DNA from: Candidatus Iainarchaeum sp.
Lineage (GTDB): Archaea; Iainarchaeota; Iainarchaeia; Iainarchaeales; JAAZKV01
DNA length: 9,063 nt
Direction of reading: 5' to 3'
Assembly: GCA_028690725.1 (NCBI GenBank)
Contig: JAQVAR010000029.1
Coordinates: 1-9,063, forward strand
Shown: positions 1 through 5,009 of the stretch, piece by piece
Layout of the letters: the number at the start of each line of letters is the position of its first letter
Position numbering within the stretch: position 1 is the stretch's first letter
Position numbers and translations under genes: made by a program
The notes under the pieces: generated by a model
What the model saw: the letters and a program-made list of their open reading frames with translations, nothing else
What the model was told of the DNA's origin: nothing
Database searches by the model: none

Positions 1-274
1 TATTCAATTGATATCACCTAAATAATTAATATGACAAAAATTATTGTTAGATAATATTTCACAAAAACAAGCATTATTAAAATTGAAAAACCAAAAAAAA
101 ATCTTATTTATTACCATAGAAAACCATTAAACAAATTCAATTTGCATAATACTATAAACCCAATAATATATATAAACATATTATACAAGAGATTGAATGA
201 ACAAAAATTATTGAAGTTGTAATAGTTATAAAAATCAATTTATAATCTAACAAAATTATAAAAATTTGAAAAAA
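1..274. other. AT-rich stretch without a gene
   Basis: I see no supportable coding region or strong hairpin here; both strands are broken by frequent stops and the sequence is almost all A/T. It lies downstream of the minus-strand membrane protein that ends at 275, and probably upstream of another minus-strand gene beyond the left edge (see the GGTGA motif at 5-18). Confidence 0.6.
5..18 (-). promoter_or_regulatory. Possible ribosome-binding site of a gene off the left edge
   Basis: On the minus strand GGTGA (18 to 14) is followed six bases later by TTG (7 to 5). GGTGA is the Shine-Dalgarno form used by two other genes in this window. A minus-strand gene may therefore start at this TTG or at an ATG just outside. 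Only the motif and spacing support this. Confidence 0.3.
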
Positions 275-730
275 TTATTTGTGTTTAGCTCTTTTACTCA
301 TTGTCTTCATCCAATCAAACCAATCTTTTCTATCAATAATTAATTCTCCAAAAATTGAAAATGGTAATGTAATCATAAAAACAATTATAATTGTATTAAT
401 TGTTATTATTCCCCTAGTCAAAATAAGAATTATTATTAAATCTTCAATAACACCCATTATTACGCCAAAAAATAAGAATTCTGAAAAAACTTCTAAAGCA
501 TGAATTTTTTTGTTACTAGTCTTTGGAAAAAAACTTATTTTATCAACTATTAACTCTCCTATTATTGCAAAAGGAATTACAATACAAAGAGAAACAATTA
601 CTGAAAAAAAATCAATAATATAATTTGTTGCTAAACTAATAACAATAAGGTTTTCAATAAAACCCATTATTACTCCAAAAAATAAAAATCCAAAAAAAAC
701 TTTTAATCTGTGCTTATTTTCAGTATTCAT
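275..730 (-). CDS. Small four-helix membrane protein built from a tandem internal repeat
   Basis: 151 residues, family not recognised. Residues 11-68 and 81-138 align without gaps at 30 of 58 identical positions. Each unit opens with FLFFGVIMG, followed by I-E-(N/D)-L, and closes with P-F-x-I-x-G-E-L-I-x-D. Each unit probably forms two membrane helices, with a polar linker between units (about 69-78) and a Lys/Arg-rich C-terminus that should face the cytoplasm. Two acidic residues per unit sit in or at the edge of hydrophobic segments, which hints at a transport, channel or sensing role, but nothing shows the function. The ATG at 730 has no Shine-Dalgarno, and a TATA-like box lies about 26 bp upstream, so the message is probably leaderless. 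The opposite-strand 74-codon frame over it is a shadow. The gene seems to be transcribed alone. Confidence 0.8.
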   Translation of the reverse strand: MNTENKHRLKVFFGFLFFGVIMGFIENLIVISLATNYIIDFFSVIVSLCIVIPFAIIGELIVDKISFFPKTSNKKIHALEVFSEFLFFGVIMGVIEDLIIILILTRGIITINTIIIVFMITLPFSIFGELIIDRKDWFDWMKTMSKRAKHK

Positions 731-747
731 TCTAAATAATTGTTATT

Positions 748-760
748 AGTAGTATAAAAA
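748..760 (-). promoter_or_regulatory. TATA box of the tandem-repeat membrane protein
   Basis: On the minus strand this reads TTTTTATACTACT. Its TATA part is centred about 26 bp before the ATG at 730, the archaeal TATA-to-start distance expected for a leaderless message. The identical 13-mer in the same orientation recurs at 1042-1054, before the mini-ORF unit. Confidence 0.5.
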
Positions 761-840
761 ACAATGTTATTAAAATTTTTGTAATGAAAAAATAAACAAT
801 TAATAAAAAAATTATTTAGATTTTAGTTTATTAAAAAATT

Positions 841-873
841 AAAAAAAAACAAGTGGAGGGTTAACAACCCCCC
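841..873 (-). terminator. Hairpin plus T9 terminator after the mini-ORF
   Basis: On the minus strand GGGGGGTT, loop GTT and AACCCTCC form an 8-bp stem with one G-U pair. After a five-base spacer comes a run of nine T (849 to 841). On the plus strand the G-U position would be an A-C mismatch and no T-run follows the hairpin, so the orientation is clear. The GC-rich stem stands out sharply in this AT-rich region. Confidence 0.65.
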
Positions 874-904
874 ATTTAATAATTTACAATAAATTTATTC
901 TAAT

Positions 905-943
905 TTATTTCTTTTTTTTTGTTGCTTTCTTTTTTGCTGCCAT
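905..943 (-). CDS. 12-codon lysine-rich mini-ORF
   Basis: The ORF reads MAAKKKATKKKK then TAA. In its favour: GAGG ten bases and GTGG four bases before the ATG resemble Shine-Dalgarno motifs; the hairpin/T9 terminator at 841-873 lies 31 bases past the stop; and a TATA-like box at 1042-1054 lies on the same strand. Together these outline a transcript of about 180 nt with an ~80-nt leader. The Lys/Ala/Thr composition resembles basic nucleic-acid-binding tails, such as histone-like tails or ribosomal-protein extensions, but 12 residues are too few for homology. An in-frame TAA immediately precedes the ATG, so it is not the end of a longer frame. The unit could instead be a non-coding RNA in which the short ORF is incidental. 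Confidence 0.4.
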   Translation of the reverse strand: MAAKKKATKKKK

Positions 944-1008
944 TTAACCACTTCCTCAAAATGACTGCAGAATCAGTAAGAATTGGAAATCAAAAATTAG
1001 AAATCCAA

Positions 1009-1027
1009 ATTAATGCCACGCATTAAT
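1009..1027. promoter_or_regulatory. Perfect 8-bp inverted repeat, candidate operator
   Basis: ATTAATGC, spacer CAC, then GCATTAAT is a perfect palindrome. It covers the predicted start of the minus-strand mini-ORF transcript and lies about 19 bp upstream of the TATA box used by the plus-strand glycosylase gene. A repressor or activator site controlling one or both units fits; in the minus-strand RNA it would also form a 5'-end hairpin. Confidence 0.35.
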
Positions 1028-1041
1028 CTTAAATCATACAA

Positions 1042-1054
1042 AGTAGTATAAAAA
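1042..1054. promoter_or_regulatory. Shared TATA element of divergent transcripts
   Basis: On the plus strand GTATAAAAAC is centred about 26 bp before the ATG at 1077, giving a leaderless start for the glycosylase gene. On the minus strand the same bases read TTTTTATACTACT, the 13-mer also found before the membrane protein at 275-730, and would start an RNA near 1022. Which direction dominates cannot be told from sequence. Confidence 0.45.
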
Positions 1055-1076
1055 CGTTTCTTTAAAAATTTATAAT

Positions 1077-1814
1077 ATGAAGTTGAAAGAAATAAAAATT
1101 GCTTTAAAAAAAAATTCTGAAAAAGAAAAAGCACTTGTATTACAAAATTTTTTTAAAACAAAAAAAGGAGAATATGGTGAAAAAGATATTTTTTTAGGAG
1201 TAAGTGTTCCAAAACAAAGAAAAATTGCAAAAAACTTTTTGGATTTATCTTTACATGAATTACAAAAATTATTAAATAGTAAAATTCATGAAGAAAGATT
1301 TATTGCATTAATTATTTTAATTGTAAATTATAAACAAGAAAAAAAGAAAAAAAAAGCAAATACTAAAAAAATTTTTGATTTTTATTTGAAAAATGTTGAT
1401 AATATTAATAACTGGGATCTTGTTGATATAAGTGCTCCAAAAATTGTTGGAGATTATTTATTAGAAAGAAAAAATGAGAGAAAAATTCTTTTCAAATTAG
1501 CAAACACTAAAGAATCAAAAAATTCTTTTGATTGGTTGTGGAGAAAAAGAATTGCTATAATATCAACATTGGCATTTATTAAAAAAAATGATTTTGAAGA
1601 AGCAATTATTTTTTCAAAAAAATTTTTGAAAGAAGAAAACGATTTATTGCACAAAGCAACGGGATGGATATTAAGAGAAATAGGAAAAAAAGATGAAAAA
1701 ATTTTAAAAGAATTTTTAGAAAAAAATTATAAAAAAATGCCAAGAACAATGTTAAGATATGCAATAGAAAAATTTAGTGAAAAAGAAAGAAAATATTATT
1801 TGACAAAAAAATAG
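1077..1814 (+). CDS. DNA alkylation repair glycosylase, AlkD family
   Basis: 245 residues, full length for the family of HEAT-like-repeat DNA glycosylases that excise positively charged alkylated bases such as N3-methyladenine and N7-methylguanine. Diagnostic stretches are GVSVPKQRKIAK (41-52), HEERFIALIIL (71-81), NNWDLVDISAPKIVGDYL (111-128), WRKRIAI (155-161), HKATGWILREIGK (192-204) and MPRTMLRYAIEKF (221-233). Trp113 and Asp117 match the catalytic Trp/Asp pair of characterised AlkD by spacing; Arg156 or Arg158 should be the partner arginine. The ATG has no Shine-Dalgarno and sits 26 bp after a TATA box, so a leaderless start is likely. Residues 89-98 form a Lys-rich insertion. The MATE gene follows after 11 bases, suggesting co-transcription and a link between alkylation repair and export. 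Confidence 0.92.
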   Translation: MKLKEIKIALKKNSEKEKALVLQNFFKTKKGEYGEKDIFLGVSVPKQRKIAKNFLDLSLHELQKLLNSKIHEERFIALIILIVNYKQEKKKKKANTKKIFDFYLKNVDNINNWDLVDISAPKIVGDYLLERKNERKILFKLANTKESKNSFDWLWRKRIAIISTLAFIKKNDFEEAIIFSKKFLKEENDLLHKATGWILREIGKKDEKILKEFLEKNYKKMPRTMLRYAIEKFSEKERKYYLTKK

Positions 1815-1825
1815 ACTGTGATTTT

Positions 1826-3178
1826 ATGAAAAAAATAAAAAAAGATTTTACTAATGGTTCAATAACCAAAACAATTATTTTATTAGCTATTCCATTAATT
1901 CTCTCAAATATTTTTATTACGTTATACCAAATAATTGATACTTATTGGGTTGGGCAATTAGGAAAAGAAGCATTAGCAGGAGTTTCAATTAGTTTTCCAA
2001 TATTATTTTTGATTAATTCAATAATAATGGGTTTAACTATTGCTGGAACAATTCTTGTTTCACAATACAAAGGCAAAAAAGATTTTAAATCAATTGATTT
2101 TGTTGCAACACAAACAATTATTTTAGTAACAATGCTTTCTTTGATAATAACAATAATTGGAATGTTTTTTTCTTCAACAATAATAGCTTTGTTTGGTGCT
2201 GAAAATATTGTTGCAATTATAGCAACAGAATATTTGTTCATTTCTTTTATTGGAGTAATCTTTAACTTTTTGTTTTTAGCAGTTACTTCTTTATTACGTG
2301 GAATTGGCGAAGTAAAAATACCAATGTATATTATAATTGGGACCGTAATACTAAATTTTATTTTAGATCCAATATTCATTTTTGGTTTTGGAATTGTACC
2401 TGCTTTTGGAGTTAATGGTGCGGCCATAACAACAATATTAACACAATTTTTATCAGCAATTCTCGCATTAATACTAATTTTTAGTGGCAAATTAGAAATA
2501 CATGTTAAATGGTGTTGTTTGAAACCAGACAAAAAAATGATATTTAAATTATTTAAAATTGGTTTTCCAGCATCAATAGAATTTATTGCACGTTCTCTAT
2601 CAATGTTGTTAATGACTTATATTGTTGCTTGGTTTGGGACAATAGCAATAGCTAGTTTTGGTTTAGGAACAAGAATATTTTCTTTTGTGTTAATACCTTC
2701 TTTCGGTTTTTCTTTGGCAGTTAGCACTATCGTTGGACAAAATGTTGGTGCACAAAGATTTTCTAGAATAAAAGAAACTATTAGAAAAGGAACAATAATT
2801 TCTTTTACAACATTAAGTGTGCTTGCTTTTTTTCTAACTATTTTTGCTAAACAAATAGCACTCGCATTTATTCCAAACGAAACACTTGTTCTAAAAGAAA
2901 CTATTTTGTTATTACAATTAATGGCAACATCATTCGCTTTAATGGGAATACAATTTACTCTTTTTGGAGCAATGAGAGGCGCAGGCGCAACAAAAAAAGT
3001 AATGGAATTATCAATAATGCTAGGCATAATACAATTAGTTAACGCGTTTATTTTTTCAATTTGGTTTGGTTTAATAGGAATATGGTTTTCTTACCCAGTA
3101 TCGATGATAATAGGAATAATAATAACAATTTTTTACTACAAAAAAATGGATTGGAAAAAAAATGTTTTAACACATTAA
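1826..3178 (+). CDS. MATE-family multidrug/Na+ or H+ antiporter
   Basis: 450 residues with about 12 membrane helices in two related halves; an inner-membrane exporter of organic cations or other small toxic molecules driven by a Na+ or H+ gradient. The N-half begins with the usual NGSI motif, then IIDTYWVGQLG in helix 1; the C-half carries FKIGFPASIEF and VGQNVGAQ. Asp38 in helix 1 and the N-x-x-x-D pair Asn177/Asp181 correspond to the cation-coupling residues known from the Pyrococcus furiosus MATE protein (Asp41, Asn180, Asp184), so the transporter looks active. The start at 1826 has a weak GTGA motif four bases upstream and follows the glycosylase stop by 11 bases, so the two are probably one operon. 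Its substrate cannot be read from sequence. The long opposite-strand frames are shadows. Confidence 0.93.
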   Translation: MKKIKKDFTNGSITKTIILLAIPLILSNIFITLYQIIDTYWVGQLGKEALAGVSISFPILFLINSIIMGLTIAGTILVSQYKGKKDFKSIDFVATQTIILVTMLSLIITIIGMFFSSTIIALFGAENIVAIIATEYLFISFIGVIFNFLFLAVTSLLRGIGEVKIPMYIIIGTVILNFILDPIFIFGFGIVPAFGVNGAAITTILTQFLSAILALILIFSGKLEIHVKWCCLKPDKKMIFKLFKIGFPASIEFIARSLSMLLMTYIVAWFGTIAIASFGLGTRIFSFVLIPSFGFSLAVSTIVGQNVGAQRFSRIKETIRKGTIISFTTLSVLAFFLTIFAKQIALAFIPNETLVLKETILLLQLMATSFALMGIQFTLFGAMRGAGATKKVMELSIMLGIIQLVNAFIFSIWFGLIGIWFSYPVSMIIGIIITIFYYKKMDWKKNVLTH

Positions 3179-3187
3179 CAATAAAAA
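3178..3187 (+). promoter_or_regulatory. Possible TATA box of the SdpI-like gene
   Basis: The segment ACAATAAAAA overlaps the end of the MATE gene and is centred about 27 bp before the ATG at 3210, which has no Shine-Dalgarno. This would allow a leaderless message for the next gene besides read-through from the MATE gene. Confidence 0.3.
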
Positions 3188-3209
3188 CAATTTCTTTAAA
3201 CAATAATAT

Positions 3210-3857
3210 ATGAATTCAACTAAATTAAGTTATTATTTAATTTTTTTAATGCTTGTTATTTCATTAATTTCTAGTTTTCTTGTTTTTGACTTAGTTCCTA
3301 ATACAATACCTAGTCATTGGAATGCAGAAGGAAAAGTTGATGGTTATTCACCAAAAGAATTAGGATTATTTTTAATGCCAATAATAACAATTCTAGTTAT
3401 TATTACAATTATAATAATACCAAAAATTGATCCTAAAAAAAAGAACATTAAAAAGTTTAGATTTTACTTTGATGTTTTTGTTGTAACATTAACTGGTTTT
3501 TTATTATACTTACATTTCCTAACAATTTTTTATGCACTTGAATTAATAAAGAACATGATTTTAATGCTTTTACCAGCATTTGCTTTTCTATTTTTTGTTA
3601 TTGGAATAATGGTTGAGAAAGCAAAACAAAATTATACAATTGGAATTAGAACTCCTTGGACACTCGCAAACGAAAAAGTTTGGGAAAAAACACATGAAAA
3701 AACAGGAAAGTGGATTAAAATCGCAAGCATTATAACTTTAATTGGAATATTTTTTCAAGGATTAGAAATATTTTTTATTTTAACACCAATAATAATCGTT
3801 TTTATAATAAGCACTATTTATTCATACTACTTGTTTTCAAAAATAAAAAATAAATAA
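3210..3857 (+). CDS. SdpI/DUF1648-type integral membrane protein
   Basis: 215 residues with about six membrane helices. The N-terminal part carries the DUF1648 pattern P-x-x-I-P-x-H-W-N-A-E-G-x-V-D-G-Y (30-46) between helices 1 and 2. The C-terminal part carries the SdpI-family pattern NYTIGIRTPWTL followed by E-x-V-W-x-x-T-H and a Gly (141-166). Bacillus subtilis SdpI gives immunity to the SdpC killing peptide and sequesters its autorepressor, but most relatives, including archaeal ones, have no known role, so only the family is certain. It follows the MATE gene by 31 bases and is the last gene of the plus-strand cluster. The start is the first ATG in frame; it lacks a Shine-Dalgarno and is probably leaderless. 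Confidence 0.88.
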   Translation: MNSTKLSYYLIFLMLVISLISSFLVFDLVPNTIPSHWNAEGKVDGYSPKELGLFLMPIITILVIITIIIIPKIDPKKKNIKKFRFYFDVFVVTLTGFLLYLHFLTIFYALELIKNMILMLLPAFAFLFFVIGIMVEKAKQNYTIGIRTPWTLANEKVWEKTHEKTGKWIKIASIITLIGIFFQGLEIFFILTPIIIVFIISTIYSYYLFSKIKNK

Positions 3858-3939
3858 CAAATTAAATTATTAAATAATAAAAAATTAATCTAAAATATAA
3901 AAAAATATTAAACAAAAAATTTTAAAAATTTACAAAAAG

Positions 3940-3987
3940 TGATATGAGATTACAACAAAACCGAAGTCAAATTGCAACCTCACATCA
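3940..3987 (-). ncRNA. Candidate small hairpin RNA, copy 1
   Basis: In minus-strand RNA the 22-nt arms pair in register: bases 1-17 pair fully, two U-U mismatches follow, then three pairs close a C(UUCG)G tetraloop. Five pairs among 1-17 and one below the loop are wobbles; on the plus strand these become A-C clashes, so minus-strand transcription is favoured. The predicted start, 26 bp after TTTTAAAA, falls on the first base of the hairpin; T5 follows one base after the helix and more T-rich sequence beyond. No C/D or H/ACA box set fits. It could be a stand-alone regulatory RNA, or less likely a terminator for the SdpI-like gene. Confidence 0.5.
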
Positions 3988-4008
3988 GAAATATTATAAA
4001 CCAAAAAA

Positions 4009-4017
4009 CTTTTAAAA
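4009..4017 (-). promoter_or_regulatory. TATA-like box of small RNA copy 1
   Basis: TTTTAAAAG on the minus strand is centred 26 bp before the first base of the hairpin and marks the exact outer limit of sequence shared with copy 2. Confidence 0.4.
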
Positions 4018-4104
4018 GAATGTTTTTAACGTTCTCAACAAAAAAAGTAATTAAACTCTAATCAAAGTACAAAAAAATAAAAAATTTGAAAAATTTACAA
4101 AAAG

Positions 4105-4152
4105 TGATATGAGATTACAACAAAACCGAAGTCAAACTGCAACCTCACATCA
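4105..4152 (-). ncRNA. Candidate small hairpin RNA, copy 2
   Basis: Same 48-nt hairpin as copy 1. The single change inside it (minus-strand A to G at 4137) converts an A-U pair to G-U, so the helix survives in minus-strand RNA, whereas it would break in plus-strand RNA. Its own TTTTAAAAG box is at 4182-4174, and T5 follows at 4103-4099. Function unknown. Confidence 0.5.
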
Positions 4153-4173
4153 GAAATATTATAAACCAAAAAA

Positions 4174-4182
4174 CTTTTAAAA
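4174..4182 (-). promoter_or_regulatory. TATA-like box of small RNA copy 2
   Basis: TTTTAAAAG on the minus strand, at the same distance (26 bp) from the hairpin start as in copy 1. Confidence 0.4.
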
Positions 4183-4234
4183 CTAACTTTTTAGAATAAT
4201 TACAATATTTTTTTAAAAAATTTTTGAAAAGAAT

Positions 4235-4242
4235 TATAAATA
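4235..4242 (+). promoter_or_regulatory. TATA box of the PPC-domain gene
   Basis: TATAAATA, a near-consensus archaeal TATA box, predicts transcription from about 4262-4265, immediately at or before the GGTGAG Shine-Dalgarno (4263-4268). The leader would be only about ten bases. Confidence 0.5.
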
Positions 4243-4272
4243 ACAAAAACCTTGTTTGTATTGGTGAGAAAA

Positions 4273-4641
4273 ATGACTAGATTTGATGTAATACTTGGAA
4301 AAAACGTTGTGAAAAAAGAAAAAAACAAATTAAAATTAATTCTTGAAGAAGACGAAGATTTGTTAAAAAGTATTGAACAAGGAATGAAAGAAAATAATAT
4401 TAAGAGCGCCGAAGTAACTTCAATAAATGGTTTTTTGAAAAAAGGATTAATTAGTTCAAAAGAAGAAGGGAAAAAAAATATTAGTGAAATAGAAATAATA
4501 AAAGCAAATGGGAAATTCAAATTTGGTGGAGAAGACTTGTGGGGAAAATTAGAAATTTTTTCTGGTGGAAAAAAACCTTTATCAGGACAATTATTAATAG
4601 GAATTGCAACAGAAGGATTAGAAATAATAATGGAATACTAG
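4273..4641 (+). CDS. PPC/DUF296-domain protein
   Basis: 122 residues forming a single PPC (plant and prokaryote conserved, DUF296) domain: a beta strand with LKLILEEDEDLLKSI (20-34), an alpha segment, AEVTSINGFLKKGLI (46-60), and a C-terminal strand pair W-G-K-L-E-I-F to G-I-A-T-E-G-L-E-I-I-M (90-120). Prokaryotic members are trimers often labelled DNA-binding, although their cellular role is poorly known. Typical members carry H-x-H and a later G-G-H that form a metal site; here these places read W-G-K-L-E and S-G-Q-L, so no metal site is expected. I chose ATG 4273 because GGTGAG lies four bases upstream; a TTG seven codons earlier would place that motif inside the gene. T6 follows the stop. 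Family assignment is by overall pattern, fairly but not completely sure. Confidence 0.75.
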   Translation: MTRFDVILGKNVVKKEKNKLKLILEEDEDLLKSIEQGMKENNIKSAEVTSINGFLKKGLISSKEEGKKNISEIEIIKANGKFKFGGEDLWGKLEIFSGGKKPLSGQLLIGIATEGLEIIMEY

Positions 4642-4662
4642 TTTTTTGAAAAAAGCAACAGC

Positions 4663-4673
4663 TTTATAAAAAA
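4663..4673 (+). promoter_or_regulatory. Strong TATA-like box upstream of tRNA-Ser
   Basis: TTTATAAAAAA is among the best TATA matches in the window and would start RNA near 4692-4696. That start would give the tRNA an ~80-nt 5' leader containing the hairpin at 4723-4749, or would make a separate small RNA. A nearer box, TAATTTTAA (4750-4758), fits a start at the tRNA itself. Confidence 0.35.
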
Positions 4674-4722
4674 TTACTCTACCAATATTTTTACAAGTAG
4701 AGATTTTTGTTTAATAGTATAT

Positions 4723-4749
4723 TTTGTCAATTACGAAGTAATTGGCAAG
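4723..4749 (+). other. 12-bp hairpin with GAA triloop before tRNA-Ser
   Basis: The core arms GTCAATTAC and GTAATTGGC pair around GAA with one U-G pair; TTT on one side and AAG on the other extend the stem. It ends just upstream of the nearer tRNA promoter box. It may be a terminator or processing element for upstream RNA, or an operator. A weaker 6-bp inverted repeat (CTCTAC/GTAGAG, 4677-4682 and 4697-4702) precedes it. Confidence 0.35.
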
Positions 4750-4777
4750 TAATTTTAATCAAATTTTAAAAAAATTT

Positions 4778-4861
4778 GCGAGGGTGGCTGAGCGGCTAAA
4801 GGCGGTGGATTGCTAATCCATTTCCCGAAAGGGAGCACGAGTTCAAATCTCGTCCCTCGCG
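4778..4861 (+). tRNA. tRNA-Ser (anticodon GCU)
   Basis: The acceptor arms GCGAGGG (4778-4784) and CCCTCGC (4854-4860) pair fully, and G4861 is the discriminator expected for serine. The anticodon stem GTGGA/TCCAT (4805-4809, 4817-4821) closes loop TTGCTAA with anticodon GCT at 4812-4814, reading AGC/AGU. A long variable arm (CCC, GAAA loop, GGG at 4824-4833) is typical of tRNA-Ser, and the T arm CGAG/CTCG carries TTCAAAT. CCA is not encoded and there is no intron. It is the only serine tRNA in the window. Confidence 0.97.
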
Positions 4862-4866
4862 TAGAA

Positions 4867-4873
4867 TTTTTTT
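4867..4873 (+). terminator. T7 run after tRNA-Ser
   Basis: Seven T residues begin five bases after the tRNA discriminator, a usual archaeal terminator for tRNA genes; no hairpin precedes it other than the tRNA fold. Confidence 0.5.
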
Positions 4874-4970
4874 AGAAAAAGCTAGAAAAATCCTAAATTT
4901 TTCTGCTCCATTAAAACCAAATTTTAATTGGAAAATTCAGTAAAAAACGACTTAATTTTCTAAAAACTTA

Positions 4971-5009
4971 TTAAATGGGCACCTACGGTAGCCCTTAACT
5001 AATTTTTTT
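4971..5009 (+). terminator. GC-rich hairpin followed by T7
   Basis: TTAA and GGGC pair with GCCC and TTAA; inside, ACC pairs with GGT around a TAC loop with A4990 bulged. T7 follows at 5003-5009. The GC-rich core is conspicuous in this A/T background. As drawn it would end a plus-strand RNA beginning in or after the tRNA-Ser region; the hairpin alone also folds on the minus strand. Confidence 0.35.

Larger units (their letters stand above)
3914..4017 (-). repeat. 104-bp direct repeat, copy 1
   Basis: Copy 1 matches copy 2 (4079-4182) at 102 of 104 positions; the differences are T3923 versus G4088 and T3972 versus C4137. One edge falls exactly at a TTTTAAAAG box (4017-4009 on the minus strand), the other in the A/T run that gives minus-strand T-runs. 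The unit thus contains promoter-like, hairpin and terminator-like parts as one package. No transposase or target-site duplication is visible. Confidence 0.85.
4079..4182 (-). repeat. 104-bp direct repeat, copy 2
   Basis: Second copy, 165 bp from the first and in the same orientation, with two substitutions. The flanking sequence on either side of the two copies is unrelated, so similarity ends sharply at the TATA-like box. Confidence 0.85.
3858..4272. other. Intergenic region holding two small-RNA-like repeats
   Basis: No protein gene is visible. The region is occupied by the two 104-bp repeat copies, the 61-bp spacer between them, and the promoter of the PPC-domain gene. The spacer contains a 7-bp hairpin (4018-4034, GAATGTT/AACGTTC with a TTT loop) directly upstream of copy 1 in minus-strand reading. 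Confidence 0.7.

Noticed and set aside
279..503. Plus-strand 74-codon frame
   Set aside because: It lies opposite the repeat-built membrane protein, has no promoter or ribosome-binding motif, and its hydrophobic make-up mirrors the other strand.
961..1026. 21-codon plus-strand ORF starting MTAESVRIGNQK
   Set aside because: No Shine-Dalgarno or suitably placed TATA box on the plus strand; it overlaps the leader of the minus-strand mini-ORF and ends inside the palindrome.
1942..2532. 196-codon minus-strand frame inside the MATE gene, and a similar one at 2617-3027
   Set aside because: Shadows of a clear MATE reading frame; their composition reflects antisense of hydrophobic codons and they have no start signals.
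3940..3987. C/D-box or H/ACA guide RNA
   Set aside because: UGAUGUGA resembles box C, but there is no CUGA box D at the other end, and the internal loop is too small for an H/ACA pocket.
3914..4182. CRISPR array or insertion-sequence ends
   Set aside because: Only two copies, of 104 bp, with no regular short spacers, no cas gene, no transposase and no target-site duplication.
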